Source: Candidatus Uhrbacteria bacterium (lineage in GTDB: Bacteria; Patescibacteriota; Patescibacteriia; 2-12-FULL-60-25). From it: 62,534 nt of DNA. Below, piece by piece: positions 49,652 to 58,729 of this stretch. The position numbers were made by a program, and so were the translations under genes. Each line of letters opens with the position of its first letter. Positions within the stretch are counted from its first letter, which is position 1. The stretch lies in the NCBI GenBank assembly GCA_008363075.1, contig RHKK01000014.1, positions 1 through 62,534 of the forward strand. Direction: 5' to 3'. The notes beneath the pieces were generated by a model. It did no database searches. It was given only the letters and a program-made list of their open reading frames with translations, and had not been told where the DNA came from.

Positions 49652-52609
49652 ATGATGTTATCGAATATGCCATCTGCGCATACGCACCGTTTTTCGTGGC
49701 GGCGATACAAGCCGGTCCTCGCGATCACGCTGTTGCTCGGGATCGGTCTCGCGACCGTTGCGCCGGTGGCGGCTCCTGTCGCGTATGCGGTCCACGAAGG
49801 AGGCGCGCCGCATGCGGACGCGCCCGAGACGCCGCCGCAGGTCCAGCCGGCAAGTCCGCTTTGCTCGAATGCCGGTGACACGTTTGATCAGGCGCGCTGC
49901 CTCTTCTTCCAGATCATCGCGGAAGTTCTGTTGATCATCGCGAGCCTGCTTGGACGCATCCTCGTGTTCATGGTGGACATCCTGATCTCGTTCGCGAGTT
50001 ATAACGACTTCGGGAATACCATCGTCGTCGATCGCGGCTGGGTCGTGGTCCGCGACCTGGTGAACATGTTCTTCATCGTGATCCTGCTCGTGTCGGCCTT
50101 TGCGTCAATCATCGGGTATGACGAGGGAAGCTTTCACTACAAGCGCGTGCTCCCGAAGCTGCTCCTCATGGCAGTACTCATCAACTTCTCGAGAACGCTC
50201 ATCCTGCTGCTGGTGGACTTCTCGCAAGTGATGATGCTCACGTTTGTAAACGCGTTCCAGCAAGCGGGACCGGGGAACCTTGTCGCCGCGCTCAAGATCG
50301 ACTCCGTGTTGAAGATGGCCCCGCCGACCGCGGGCGCGGGCACGGACGCGATCGGGACCGCACAAGCCCAAGTCGGCACGGTGGACCAGACGAACCTGAT
50401 CCTCGCGATCATGCTTGCGATCTTCATGCTCTCCATTTCGCTCGGTATCGTCGTGATCATGGTCGGGTACCTGATTTTCCGCATCGTCGGCCTGTGGATC
50501 GCGCTGATTCTTTCGCCGATCGCCCTTTTCGCCACAGCGCTTCCGGGACGTTTGCAGCGCGGCATGGATAACTTCACCGGAAAATATTGGTCTCGATTGT
50601 CGGCGCTGCTTGTGGGTGGCCCCGTGATGGCGTTTTTCCTGTGGCTCACCTTTGCCGTAACGCAGGCATCCGTCGGGGAAGGCGGAGGGCTTGCGCCGGC
50701 GTTGAATTTCAAGGTAAACAACCCGGCCGTGACGTTTTTGACGACGATCGGCAACAGCCAGGACATCGCGTCGTTTATCGTCGGCATCACGCTGATGCTT
50801 ATGGGCTTGGACGCCGCGGTGAGTTCGGCCCAAGCGATTAGCGAGACGCTCGGGTCATTCGCGAAGAAGACGGCATCGGCGTCCAAGGCGCTCGGCAAAC
50901 TCGCCGCGACCGCGCCGTATCTCGGCGCGTACTACGCCGGTCGCGGGGCCTACCGCGCGGCGGACCGCCGACTCGACATCACGGGCAAGGCGGCGACGGC
51001 CGCGGCCGCGACGGTGGGCCAGATCCCGATCCTGCGCACGGCGCTGCGTAAGCCGCTCACCGAGGCGATGACCAAGCGTCGCCGCGAAGAGCTTGCGAGA
51101 GCCAAGGAGCTACAGGAGGGCCTGGAGCACATGACGCCCGCGCAGCGCGCCGTCATGGCCGCGGCCACGCCGGCAGGCCTGCTCGCGACCAAGGGTGAGA
51201 AGATGGCGTACGCGCAGCAGATGATGGAACGGGCCGCACCGAAGAACGCGCAGGCGATCAAGGACGAGCTCATCCAGACATATCGCGAGCAGATGACGTC
51301 GCAAAAGAAGAAGGAACTACAGGCACAAGATCCAACTCTTTCAGGAGCGGCGCTACAGGCGAAGCTTGGAGAATCACAACGCGAGATTGAAAACCGTGCG
51401 CAACAGTACGCGGACCGCGACGTAGCCGCGCGTCAGTCATACTTCCTCGACAAGGCCTATCACGCGGCGAAACGTGCCGGCGATGACGACCAGGTCCGTG
51501 CGATCGAAGAACAGCTAAAGAAGAACCCGCATCTCGCGAAAAACAAGCAAGACGTCGCGAAAGAGCTTCTTGCGGACAAGACCGCACTCAACGGCATGTC
51601 GGCGCAGGCGAAGGGAGACGTCGCGACGCTCGGGGCGTTGATGGTCGAAAGCAAGGCGATCACCGTTGACAAGGATGGCAACGTGGGGCCGATCGATCGC
51701 GCGAAGATGGATGCCTTGAAGGATAAAATCACGGACAAAGGACTGCTGGACAATTTGGAAATGACGGAGAAGTTCATCAACGGGCAGCAGGCGGCGGGCA
51801 AAGACGTCAGCGTTGACGAGCTTAAGAGCATGATGATCGGCAAAAACGAGAAAGGAAAGGCGCGCATGTTCAAAATGCCGGTCAAGGATGCGAGCAAGGG
51901 GGCGGAAGCTGCCACGCAAGTCGAACGCGCCATCTCCGCGCTTCCGTTGGGCGAGAAAGTCACCGGCAAGAAGTACGGCCCGTCGGCGACGTTGGCGGAT
52001 TTCTCACAGGCCCAGCTCGCCCCCGTCATGACGGAAAGCGCGAAGCAGGCCGCGGCCGCGTTCGAGGCCGATCCTCGCGACGTCGACAATATCCAGCGTA
52101 TGATCGACCAGGTGGATGCGGAAAAAGTATTCCAGACGCAACCGGCTTGGACGGTATACACGAGCTTCGCGGAAGCGGACGTGGATCGGGTTGACGCGGA
52201 TACATGGGATGCGAGTGCCGTCGCGGGTGCGGCGGGTCATCGAACAAAAGACCAGATCGATGCGGGCTTGAAAAAGTTCGAGACGCTCGCTTCAAAGGTT
52301 TCGGATATGACATCGCAGCAACAGGCCGCCTTTGCCGCGTCGATGGCGGACGCCAAGATCGCCAAGATCATCGTCAACACGAAAAAAGCCGGATACACGG
52401 ATACCGGACGCGACAAGAGTTTCAAGAAATTCATGGATACGCTCGTCAAAATCGAAGCGGACATCAAGCGCACCGGTCGTAGGGCGAGTACCGAGGAGCA
52501 GAAGGCGCTCAAAGCGCTCGCGGATATCCGTGCCGAACTTCAGAAGCCGGGAAATCGCGGCGTCGCGAACGCGTATCGCAAGACGGTTGAGCCGGAAGAG
52601 CTGACATAA
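49652..52609 (+). CDS. VirB6/TrbL-like membrane channel protein of the T4SS-type cluster
   Basis: A 985-residue protein. The signal-like first segment spans ~21-45. Membrane helices at ~89-115, 131-151, 160-190, 245-295 (two), 310-332 and 370-390 form a TrbL/VirB6-like core. A ~590-residue soluble, mostly helical C-terminal region (Ala/Lys/Glu-rich, e.g. KRRREELARAKELQEGLEHM) is far longer than in classical VirB6 and is probably cytoplasmic. TATGAT lies just before the ATG; a second ATG at 49667 is possible. It is the first gene of the cluster; the next gene starts six bases downstream. Confidence 0.82.
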   Translation: MMLSNMPSAHTHRFSWRRYKPVLAITLLLGIGLATVAPVAAPVAYAVHEGGAPHADAPETPPQVQPASPLCSNAGDTFDQARCLFFQIIAEVLLIIASLLGRILVFMVDILISFASYNDFGNTIVVDRGWVVVRDLVNMFFIVILLVSAFASIIGYDEGSFHYKRVLPKLLLMAVLINFSRTLILLLVDFSQVMMLTFVNAFQQAGPGNLVAALKIDSVLKMAPPTAGAGTDAIGTAQAQVGTVDQTNLILAIMLAIFMLSISLGIVVIMVGYLIFRIVGLWIALILSPIALFATALPGRLQRGMDNFTGKYWSRLSALLVGGPVMAFFLWLTFAVTQASVGEGGGLAPALNFKVNNPAVTFLTTIGNSQDIASFIVGITLMLMGLDAAVSSAQAISETLGSFAKKTASASKALGKLAATAPYLGAYYAGRGAYRAADRRLDITGKAATAAAATVGQIPILRTALRKPLTEAMTKRRREELARAKELQEGLEHMTPAQRAVMAAATPAGLLATKGEKMAYAQQMMERAAPKNAQAIKDELIQTYREQMTSQKKKELQAQDPTLSGAALQAKLGESQREIENRAQQYADRDVAARQSYFLDKAYHAAKRAGDDDQVRAIEEQLKKNPHLAKNKQDVAKELLADKTALNGMSAQAKGDVATLGALMVESKAITVDKDGNVGPIDRAKMDALKDKITDKGLLDNLEMTEKFINGQQAAGKDVSVDELKSMMIGKNEKGKARMFKMPVKDASKGAEAATQVERAISALPLGEKVTGKKYGPSATLADFSQAQLAPVMTESAKQAAAAFEADPRDVDNIQRMIDQVDAEKVFQTQPAWTVYTSFAEADVDRVDADTWDASAVAGAAGHRTKDQIDAGLKKFETLASKVSDMTSQQQAAFAASMADAKIAKIIVNTKKAGYTDTGRDKSFKKFMDTLVKIEADIKRTGRRASTEEQKALKALADIRAELQKPGNRGVANAYRKTVEPEELT

Positions 52610-52615
52610 TTCCGT

Positions 52616-54178
52616 ATGCGACGAGACCAATGGCTGCAGTTCTTTGACGCACAGCCCGGCTCGGTCCAGGGGTATTTATTGAGCAACGAGGCGGGGGAGC
52701 GGGAAGCGAAAGCGCAAGACAAACTCGCCTATGATAACGACGCGTGGGACCGTGTGATGGACGTCGTGTGGGATTTGTTGTTCCTCAAAACGTCGCGCGG
52801 CGAGTTCACGAACCGCATCCGCAAGCTCGCGGGCGACCGGAAGCCCGAGGAGGTTGAACGAGCCGTCCTGCAATGGGTCGTCCTGCCGCTTGCGGATCTC
52901 GTGGTGTGGGACGTAGAGACGCGTCTCATGGACCTCGGCGTTCCGGCAAGCGAGCTCCAGGCCGTCAACCGGATTTCGCTGCGTCCCGTTTCGTACGGCG
53001 TCGCGGCGAGGCGCATCGCAAGCGCGGCGAGTATCAGCCTGCTCGGCGAGGATTCCGTGAACCGTCTACGCGACGTGCTGGTCTCCTTTATCAAGGGCGT
53101 GCGGACGGAAGAACAGGTCCTGGAAATCCTGCAACGCAAGCAGGCCGAGGGCGGACTCGGATTCGCGAAACCGCAAGCGGACGCGTTCGTCGCGCGGATG
53201 AAGGAGTTCCTCGCGACGACGGAAGTGATGTCCGAAACGGCATTCGCGGAATGGTTGCAAAATTTCCAGCGCGAAGCCGAGGCGGAGCAGGCGCACATCG
53301 CGTCTCAAGCCGCGAAAACGGGAGACAAAAAAACCGAGGGGATGATCGGCGAGACACGGACGAGAAAATTCGATCCCGTTCTCGAACAAACCGTCGATCA
53401 GGCCGTGCAAAACATCAATCTAAAGGAACCGCTCGAAGAGCATCTGCTGACGCGGTTGCGAAACCTGATCTCGTCGCGGCTTCGCGACGTCAGGAATCGC
53501 GAACAGATCCTCACCGTACTTCAGCGCGAACAAAAAGTCGGCGGGATGGGATTCGATCCGGCGGAAGCGGACCGTGTCACGCAGGTGATCGAGCAAGTCT
53601 ACAAGGACAAGCGGACGGCGGTGGAAGAGGAAGCGAGGGCCAAAATCCAACGCATCCAGGAGGAGCAGAAGCAAAAGGTCGAGGAACGCAAAAAACGCGA
53701 AAGCGAGGAGCATGCCGCGTGGTATCGTGAAAAGGTCGCGCCCGCCAAAGGGGAGGAGGCGTTGCGGCACCTCATCATTGAGGGAAGCAAACAACCGCTT
53801 GCGCAGACGGGACGACCGACAAGCTTGGACGGCATCACGGGACCGGGGTCCAGGTTGACGGGTTTGGCGGACGAGCTGCGGAACATGGACATCGAGGCGT
53901 ATCGACGGCTGTCGCGTGATCCGCAACAAGCGGCCGACCGCGTTATGGAAAAACTTGACACATTGAAGAGGGAGTCGTTTGACCGGTGGACGGAAGGCGT
54001 TGAAGCGTGGCGTCAAAGCCCGCTTCAACAACAGTATCTGAAACTCGTGACGGAGAGCTTCTCCTCCGGCAAACCCGTCGCGCAGCTTGTCGAGGAAAAA
54101 CGCAAAGCCGATCCGAGGCTCCCGAGCGCGGAGGAGTTGGGATCGATCATTGCGTTGAATGGAAGAATCCAGTTCTAA
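52616..54178 (+). CDS. T4SS-cluster protein of unknown function with a duplicated domain
   Basis: A 520-residue soluble helical protein with no signal peptide. It contains two copies of one module: ~160-205 (RLRDVLVSFIKGVRTEEQVL, GGLGFAKPQADAFV) and ~282-330 (RLRNLISSRLRDVRNREQIL, GGMGFDPAEADRV). A Lys/Glu coiled coil follows at ~335-370. The fixed position between VirB6-like and PrgI genes suggests a cytoplasmic accessory of the machine. CATAAT lies five bases before the ATG. No family recognised. Confidence 0.75.
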   Translation: MRRDQWLQFFDAQPGSVQGYLLSNEAGEREAKAQDKLAYDNDAWDRVMDVVWDLLFLKTSRGEFTNRIRKLAGDRKPEEVERAVLQWVVLPLADLVVWDVETRLMDLGVPASELQAVNRISLRPVSYGVAARRIASAASISLLGEDSVNRLRDVLVSFIKGVRTEEQVLEILQRKQAEGGLGFAKPQADAFVARMKEFLATTEVMSETAFAEWLQNFQREAEAEQAHIASQAAKTGDKKTEGMIGETRTRKFDPVLEQTVDQAVQNINLKEPLEEHLLTRLRNLISSRLRDVRNREQILTVLQREQKVGGMGFDPAEADRVTQVIEQVYKDKRTAVEEEARAKIQRIQEEQKQKVEERKKRESEEHAAWYREKVAPAKGEEALRHLIIEGSKQPLAQTGRPTSLDGITGPGSRLTGLADELRNMDIEAYRRLSRDPQQAADRVMEKLDTLKRESFDRWTEGVEAWRQSPLQQQYLKLVTESFSSGKPVAQLVEEKRKADPRLPSAEELGSIIALNGRIQF

Positions 54179-54237
54179 TCGAATAATGAATATCGAGTAA
54201 CGTCCGACGATACCCGCTACTCGTTATTCGTGGTATT
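54179..54237. repeat. Word-array palindrome, GAATAAT/GAGTAAC family
   Basis: TCGAATAATGAATATCGAG and TAACGTC face GACGATACCCGCTACTCG and TTATTCG. It is the third member of the family seen at 13200 and 39244, here inside the T4SS-type cluster before the PrgI gene. Confidence 0.78.
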
Positions 54238-54245
54238 CTTTAGCC

Positions 54246-54689
54246 ATGCCCGAGAAATTCGTCGTTCCGCAATTTATCGATAACGAAGACAAGATTCTCG
54301 GCCCGATCACGGTCCGCCAGTTTTTAATTTGCCTCGGCGCGACGCTCTTCATCTTCATCGCCTACCGTCTGCTCACGTTGCCGTACTTCATCTTCGCAAC
54401 GGTCATCATTTCCGCATTCGCCGGCACGTTCGCCTTCCTCAAAATCAACGGCCAGCCGTTCCACCTCTTTTTCGTGAACTTCCTGCAAACGCAGACCCGA
54501 CCGAATAAGCGCGTGTGGAACAAGGACCTGGACAATGCCCAGCTCAAGGCGTTGATCGCCAAACCTCCGGAGGCGCCCAAACCCGTGACGGCCCGGAAGT
54601 CGAGGCCCGAATCCACGCGGCTACGCGATCTCGCCCTCACCGTCAACACGGGCGGGGTGTATAATCCGGAGGAAGATGTTGGAGCTTAG
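54246..54689 (+). CDS. PrgI family membrane protein
   Basis: A 147-residue protein. FVVPQFIDNEDKILGPITVRQF is the PrgI-family opening, followed by a membrane hairpin (~28-45 and ~48-66) and a cytoplasmic tail with WNKDLDNAQLKAL. PrgI proteins take the VirB3-like place beside VirB4 in Gram-positive and patescibacterial T4SS-type clusters. TATTCT ends six bases before the ATG. It is separated from the next gene by a word-array palindrome. Confidence 0.88.
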   Translation: MPEKFVVPQFIDNEDKILGPITVRQFLICLGATLFIFIAYRLLTLPYFIFATVIISAFAGTFAFLKINGQPFHLFFVNFLQTQTRPNKRVWNKDLDNAQLKALIAKPPEAPKPVTARKSRPESTRLRDLALTVNTGGVYNPEEDVGA

Positions 54690-54776
54690 AACTTCTAACT
54701 TAGAACCAAGAAATATGAAACGATTAACCATCCCAATCAGTTCAAGGTTATAAGTTCTTGGTTCTAAGTTCTCGAA
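54687..54776. repeat. Word-array palindrome, AACTTAGAACCAAG family
   Basis: TAGAACTTCTAACTTAGAACC and AAGAA face TTATAAGTTCTTGG and TTCTAAGTTCTCG, with a ~40-base centre. It fills the gap between the PrgI gene and the VirB4 N-terminal-like gene and ends two bases from the ATG. Confidence 0.78.
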
Positions 54777-54777
54777 C

Positions 54778-55473
54778 ATGCAAAGCAAAAAACTGGCCGG
54801 TGCCAAACCCGGCGTTCCCTCGCAGAAGTTCCTCGACATTGCGGAGATCCGCGACGATCTTGTGATTTTGCGCGACGGAACGATCCGCTCCGTGCTGCTT
54901 GTTTCGAGCATCAATTTTGCCCTCAAGTCCATCGACGAACAAAACGCCATCGTGCAGGCGTACATGCAATTCCTGAACGCGCTCGAATTCCCGATCCAGG
55001 TCTCGATCCAATCGAGGCGCATGAACATCGACAGCTACATGCGACAGTTGGACGAGAACGAAAAAATGCTTACGAACGATTTGTTGAAACGTCAGATCCG
55101 GGACTATCGCGATTTCGTGAACCAGCTCATCAAGCTCGGTGACATCATGCAAAAACGGTTTTACGTGGTCGTCCCGTACAATCCGCTCGATAAAAGCGGG
55201 GGAGGGAGTACGCAACGCGGATTTTTCCAACGGCTCGGCGACGTACTCTCGCCCACGATCGCCGGCAAGATTTCCGAAGAGAAGTTCCAGAAGATGAAAT
55301 TCGAAATGGGACTGCGCGTGAACCAGATGATCGGCGGGCTCTCATCGATGTCGCTCAATGCGGTGCAACTCGATACGCAAAGTCTGATCGAGCTCTACTA
55401 TACGGTCTATAACCCGCAACTCTTCGAGACCCAACGCATGACCGATTTGGACAGATTGCAGATTGAAGGATAA
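54778..55473 (+). CDS. VirB4/TraC N-terminal-domain-like protein
   Basis: A 231-residue soluble protein resembling the N-terminal domain of TraC/VirB4 ATPases, split off as a separate gene: FLDIAEIRDDLVILRDGTIRSVLLV, then FLNALEFPIQVSIQSRRMNID and a helical middle, LPY-like VVPYNP and a C-terminal LIELYYTVYNPQLFE. It carries no ATPase motif. The VirB4 ATPase gene begins five bases downstream, so the pair probably works as one unit on the inner face of the membrane. Confidence 0.82.
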   Translation: MQSKKLAGAKPGVPSQKFLDIAEIRDDLVILRDGTIRSVLLVSSINFALKSIDEQNAIVQAYMQFLNALEFPIQVSIQSRRMNIDSYMRQLDENEKMLTNDLLKRQIRDYRDFVNQLIKLGDIMQKRFYVVVPYNPLDKSGGGSTQRGFFQRLGDVLSPTIAGKISEEKFQKMKFEMGLRVNQMIGGLSSMSLNAVQLDTQSLIELYYTVYNPQLFETQRMTDLDRLQIEG

Positions 55474-55477
55474 TCCT

Positions 55478-57388
55478 ATGGCTTTCCAACCGACACATAA
55501 GCAGGCTATCGACGCCGAACAGATCGCCAAGGACGGTGTAAAGCTGAAGAAGGGTCCGTCCAAGGAAGAGCTGAAACGCCAACAGGAGGAGCAACGCGTC
55601 GCGCTTGAAGAAGAACGGATTTACCGGCGAGGCGTCGCGTCGATCAAGGACCTGATCGCGCCTGCGGCCATAAACGTCGAGCCGTCGTTCGTGCGGCTTG
55701 GCGACGTGTTCTGCCGCACGCTCTTCGTCGTGACGTACCCGCGTTACGTGACGGTCGGATGGGCCTCGCCGATCATCAACCTCTCGGCCCAGCTCGATAT
55801 CGCGATGTATTTCTATCCGATCAAGGCGGATATCATCCTGAAGCAGCTCAAGAAAAAGGTCGGCGTGCTGGAAGCGCAAATCTCATCCGACGCCGAGTCC
55901 GGCAAGCCGCGCGACCCGATCGCGGAGACGGCGCTGCGCGACATCGAGCAGTTGCGCGACGACCTCACGCAGGGGATCGAACACTTTTTCCAATTCGCGT
56001 TTTATTGCACGTTCTACTCGACCGACAAGGACGAGCTGGAACGGCTCACGAGCCAGGTGGAAAGCACGTTCGCGTCGATGCTGATTTATACTCGCCGCGC
56101 GTATTTCCAGGCCGAGCAGGGGTTCAACTCGACGCTGCCGCTCGGGAACGACGAGCTCCAGATCACGTTCAACATGAGCACGTCGCCGATCGCGTCGTCG
56201 TTCCCGTTCACGTCGGCGGAACTCACGAGCGACAACGGCATCCTGTACGGCGTGAACCGCCACAATAACTCGCTCATCATCTTCGACCGGTTCTCGCTGC
56301 AAAACGCGAACGCGATCATCTTCGCGACGTCCGGCGCCGGGAAGTCATACGCGGTCAAACTCGAGATCATCCGGTCGATGATGCTCGGCGTGGAAGTGAT
56401 CGTCATCGACCCGGAAATGGAATACAAGGCGCTTTCGGACGCCGTCGGCGGGACGTACATCAATATTTCGCTCGCGTCGCGATCGAAAATCAATCCGTTT
56501 GACCTGCCACGTCCGACCGGCGAGGCGTTTTCCGTCGAGGACATCATCCGGAGCGCGGTCATCACCATCAAGGGTCTCTTGCGCATCATGCTCGGCAAGA
56601 TCACGACGGCGGAAGACTCGATTTTGGACCGCGCGCTGCTTGAGACGTATGCGAAGAAGGACATCGTGCCGGGCGTGGAGCTTTCTACGGTTGAACCGCC
56701 GGTGCTGCAGGATTTTCAGGATATTCTCGAGGGCATGGAAGGCACGACGGACCTGATCGTGAAACTGCGCAAGTTTACGGAAGGCACGTTTGCGGGCCTC
56801 CTAAACTCGCCGACCACGGTGCAAATGAACAATCAGCTCGTCACGTTCTCCGTGCGCGACCTCGAAGACGAGCTGCGCCCGATGGCGATCTATACCATCA
56901 TCAACTATATCTGGAACGTCGTGCGCTCAGAGCGCAAGAAGCGCATCCTCGTGATCGACGAAGCCTGGTGGCTCATGCAGCACGAGGATTCGGCCAAGTT
57001 CATCTTCGCGCTCGTCAAGCGCTGCCGCAAATACTTCCTCGGTATCACGACCATCACGCAGGACGTGAACGACTTTTTGACCTCGCCGTACGGTCAGGCC
57101 ATCGTCACCAACAGCTCGATGCAGCTCCTGCTCAAGCAGTCGCCTGCGTCGATCGATCTCGTGGCACGCACGTTCCTGCTCACGCAGTCCGAAAAGTATC
57201 TCCTGCTCGAATCCGGCGTGGGCGAAGGGATTTTCTTTGCGGGGGCGAAACACGCCGCGATCCAGGTCGTGGCCTCATATACGGAAGACCAGATCGTCAC
57301 GACTAATCCGGAACAACTGCTCAAGATCGAGCAGCAAAAAAAGGAGTTTGAAGCCGCCCAACGCGGCGAAGCGCCGACGGCGAGTTAA
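55478..57388 (+). CDS. VirB4-like ATPase of the T4SS-type cluster
   Basis: A 636-residue motor protein. A charged N-terminal tail and a CagE/TrbE-like domain (~50-260) precede the ATPase domain with Walker A ATSGAGKSYAVK (near 290), IVIDPEMEYKALSDAVGG, Walker B ILVIDEAWWLM (near 490) and TQDVNDFL. The C-terminal LLLESGVGEGIFFAG is typical of VirB4/TraC. The start at 55478 is the first ATG after the upstream stop. The stop codon is made by the adjoining repeat (AGTTAACAG). No relaxase or coupling protein lies in the window. Confidence 0.93.
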   Translation: MAFQPTHKQAIDAEQIAKDGVKLKKGPSKEELKRQQEEQRVALEEERIYRRGVASIKDLIAPAAINVEPSFVRLGDVFCRTLFVVTYPRYVTVGWASPIINLSAQLDIAMYFYPIKADIILKQLKKKVGVLEAQISSDAESGKPRDPIAETALRDIEQLRDDLTQGIEHFFQFAFYCTFYSTDKDELERLTSQVESTFASMLIYTRRAYFQAEQGFNSTLPLGNDELQITFNMSTSPIASSFPFTSAELTSDNGILYGVNRHNNSLIIFDRFSLQNANAIIFATSGAGKSYAVKLEIIRSMMLGVEVIVIDPEMEYKALSDAVGGTYINISLASRSKINPFDLPRPTGEAFSVEDIIRSAVITIKGLLRIMLGKITTAEDSILDRALLETYAKKDIVPGVELSTVEPPVLQDFQDILEGMEGTTDLIVKLRKFTEGTFAGLLNSPTTVQMNNQLVTFSVRDLEDELRPMAIYTIINYIWNVVRSERKKRILVIDEAWWLMQHEDSAKFIFALVKRCRKYFLGITTITQDVNDFLTSPYGQAIVTNSSMQLLLKQSPASIDLVARTFLLTQSEKYLLLESGVGEGIFFAGAKHAAIQVVASYTEDQIVTTNPEQLLKIEQQKKEFEAAQRGEAPTAS

Positions 57389-57454
57389 CAGAAACGGTTC
57401 ACAGTTGACAGTGCGCGGGCCACATTCTGTTAACCGTCGTCTGTAAACTGTACA
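57383..57454. repeat. Word-array palindrome, ACAGTTGACAG family
   Basis: GTTAACAGAAACGGTTCACAG and TTGACAGTG face ATTCTGTTAACCGTCGTCTG and TAAACTGTAC. It is the third full member of the family at 23135 and 26761, located between the virB4-like gene and the next gene. Confidence 0.78.
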
Positions 57455-57462
57455 CTACCCCT

Positions 57463-58098
57463 ATGAACAAACGCTTTCTCTTCATCCTTCTCGCCATTGT
57501 CGGCGGCATCGCGATTGTCCTCGTGCTCTGGTTCATCTTGCGACCGGCACTACCGTTCGTGCGACAACCGGCGCAACAGCCTCCCGCGCTGCCTCCACGC
57601 GTGGAAACGCCGTTTGATCCAAGCAGGGCCGTCCCGACGCCTCCGCCACCCAGCGACGTCCCCGTGGATGCGACGAGCCCGGAAGAACGAGAACGTCAGG
57701 CGCAGGAAGCGCTGAAACGTCAAACGATGGATTTCGCGGCTCGACAAGGGACGTACGGCAGCGCGGACGGGTTTGACAGCCTGCGAGAATTGTATCCGCT
57801 CGTGACGACCGACCTTCGCGCCAAGCTCGAAGATCGCCGCGCACAACTGCTGCGCGATCATCCGACGTTCGGTGCGGCGTGGTCGCAGAGCATCCGTTCG
57901 CTTTCCGCGACGATCGAACGCGCAAGCCTGCCGCTGGACGATCGGACGAATGCGACCGTCGTCGTGGAGGCGCAACAAATCACCGACGACGCGCAAACCG
58001 GCCGCACGACGGCGCTCGTCGAGGTGCGCGTGAGCTTCGTCAAGGTGAACGGCGTCTGGATCCCATCGGATGTCACGCTTGTTCCGCTCAATCCTTGA
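57463..58098 (+). CDS. Membrane-anchored protein, possibly VirB8-like
   Basis: A 211-residue protein. One membrane helix (~5-28), a long Pro-rich linker (~30-75, PAQQPPALPPRVETP) and a C-terminal domain of alpha then beta character (GFDSLRELYPLVTTDLRAKLEDRR, TTALVEVRVSFVKVNGVWIPSDVTL). This layout resembles the NTF2-like periplasmic domain of VirB8, but the similarity is structural guesswork. TACACT ends six bases before the ATG. Its 3' end overlaps comF by 29 bases. Confidence 0.65.
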   Translation: MNKRFLFILLAIVGGIAIVLVLWFILRPALPFVRQPAQQPPALPPRVETPFDPSRAVPTPPPPSDVPVDATSPEERERQAQEALKRQTMDFAARQGTYGSADGFDSLRELYPLVTTDLRAKLEDRRAQLLRDHPTFGAAWSQSIRSLSATIERASLPLDDRTNATVVVEAQQITDDAQTGRTTALVEVRVSFVKVNGVWIPSDVTLVPLNP

Positions 58099-58705
58099 TC
58101 TCGTCTTCCCGCCCGCGTGTATCGCCTGTCGAGCATGCGGGTTTTGGGTATGTCCTGACTGTCTCAATTCGGTCCACATCGAAAATATCCGGCGTGAACT
58201 TCCGCATCTCGATCAAGTCACCAGTCTCGGCTCGTATGCAAACCCCGTCCTGCGCAGGATGATCACGGGTTTCAAATACCAAAGCGCGACATGTCTCGAG
58301 CCGGCGCTTGTCGAGCTTTTGCGGCGTCATAGGGCTGCATACGGACAAATTGACGCGTTAACGATCCTTCCCGTCCCTTCATCGAATGAACGCATCCTGG
58401 AGAGGGGATTTGATCACGTCTCGAGACTCGCAAAATTGATTCACGACGAGCTCGCGCCGAGTGCGGAGATTCGAACCGTCCTGCATCGAACGAAACAGTC
58501 TTTATCAAACGCGGACTTGGAGGATCGTGCCGCGAGGCGAGGGAATGTGATGGGGTCGTTTGAAATCGTCAGCGACGTTCCCGAACGTGTTTTATTGATC
58601 GACGATGTCGTAACGAGCGGAGCCACGGCGGAAGCATGCGCAAAGTTGTTGCGAACGCACGGAGCGAAAGAGGTGAGGTTGTTCACGATGGCGAGCGGGG
58701 GATAA
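58070..58705 (+). CDS. comF: ComF family protein (phosphoribosyltransferase-like)
   Basis: A 211-residue competence-associated protein. A cysteine zinc site lies at the N-terminus (CIACRACGFWVCPDC), followed by ILPVPSSNERILERGFDHVSRLAK and the PRPP-binding motif VLLIDDVVTSGATAEAC. Known ComF proteins aid DNA uptake, with a proposed role at the inner membrane. It overlaps the upstream anchored protein and closes the T4SS-type cluster, linking that cluster with transformation rather than conjugation. Confidence 0.93.
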   Translation: MSRLFRSILDLVFPPACIACRACGFWVCPDCLNSVHIENIRRELPHLDQVTSLGSYANPVLRRMITGFKYQSATCLEPALVELLRRHRAAYGQIDALTILPVPSSNERILERGFDHVSRLAKLIHDELAPSAEIRTVLHRTKQSLSNADLEDRAARRGNVMGSFEIVSDVPERVLLIDDVVTSGATAEACAKLLRTHGAKEVRLFTMASGG

Positions 58706-58729
58706 GACCTCACCTTGCCTCACACCATC

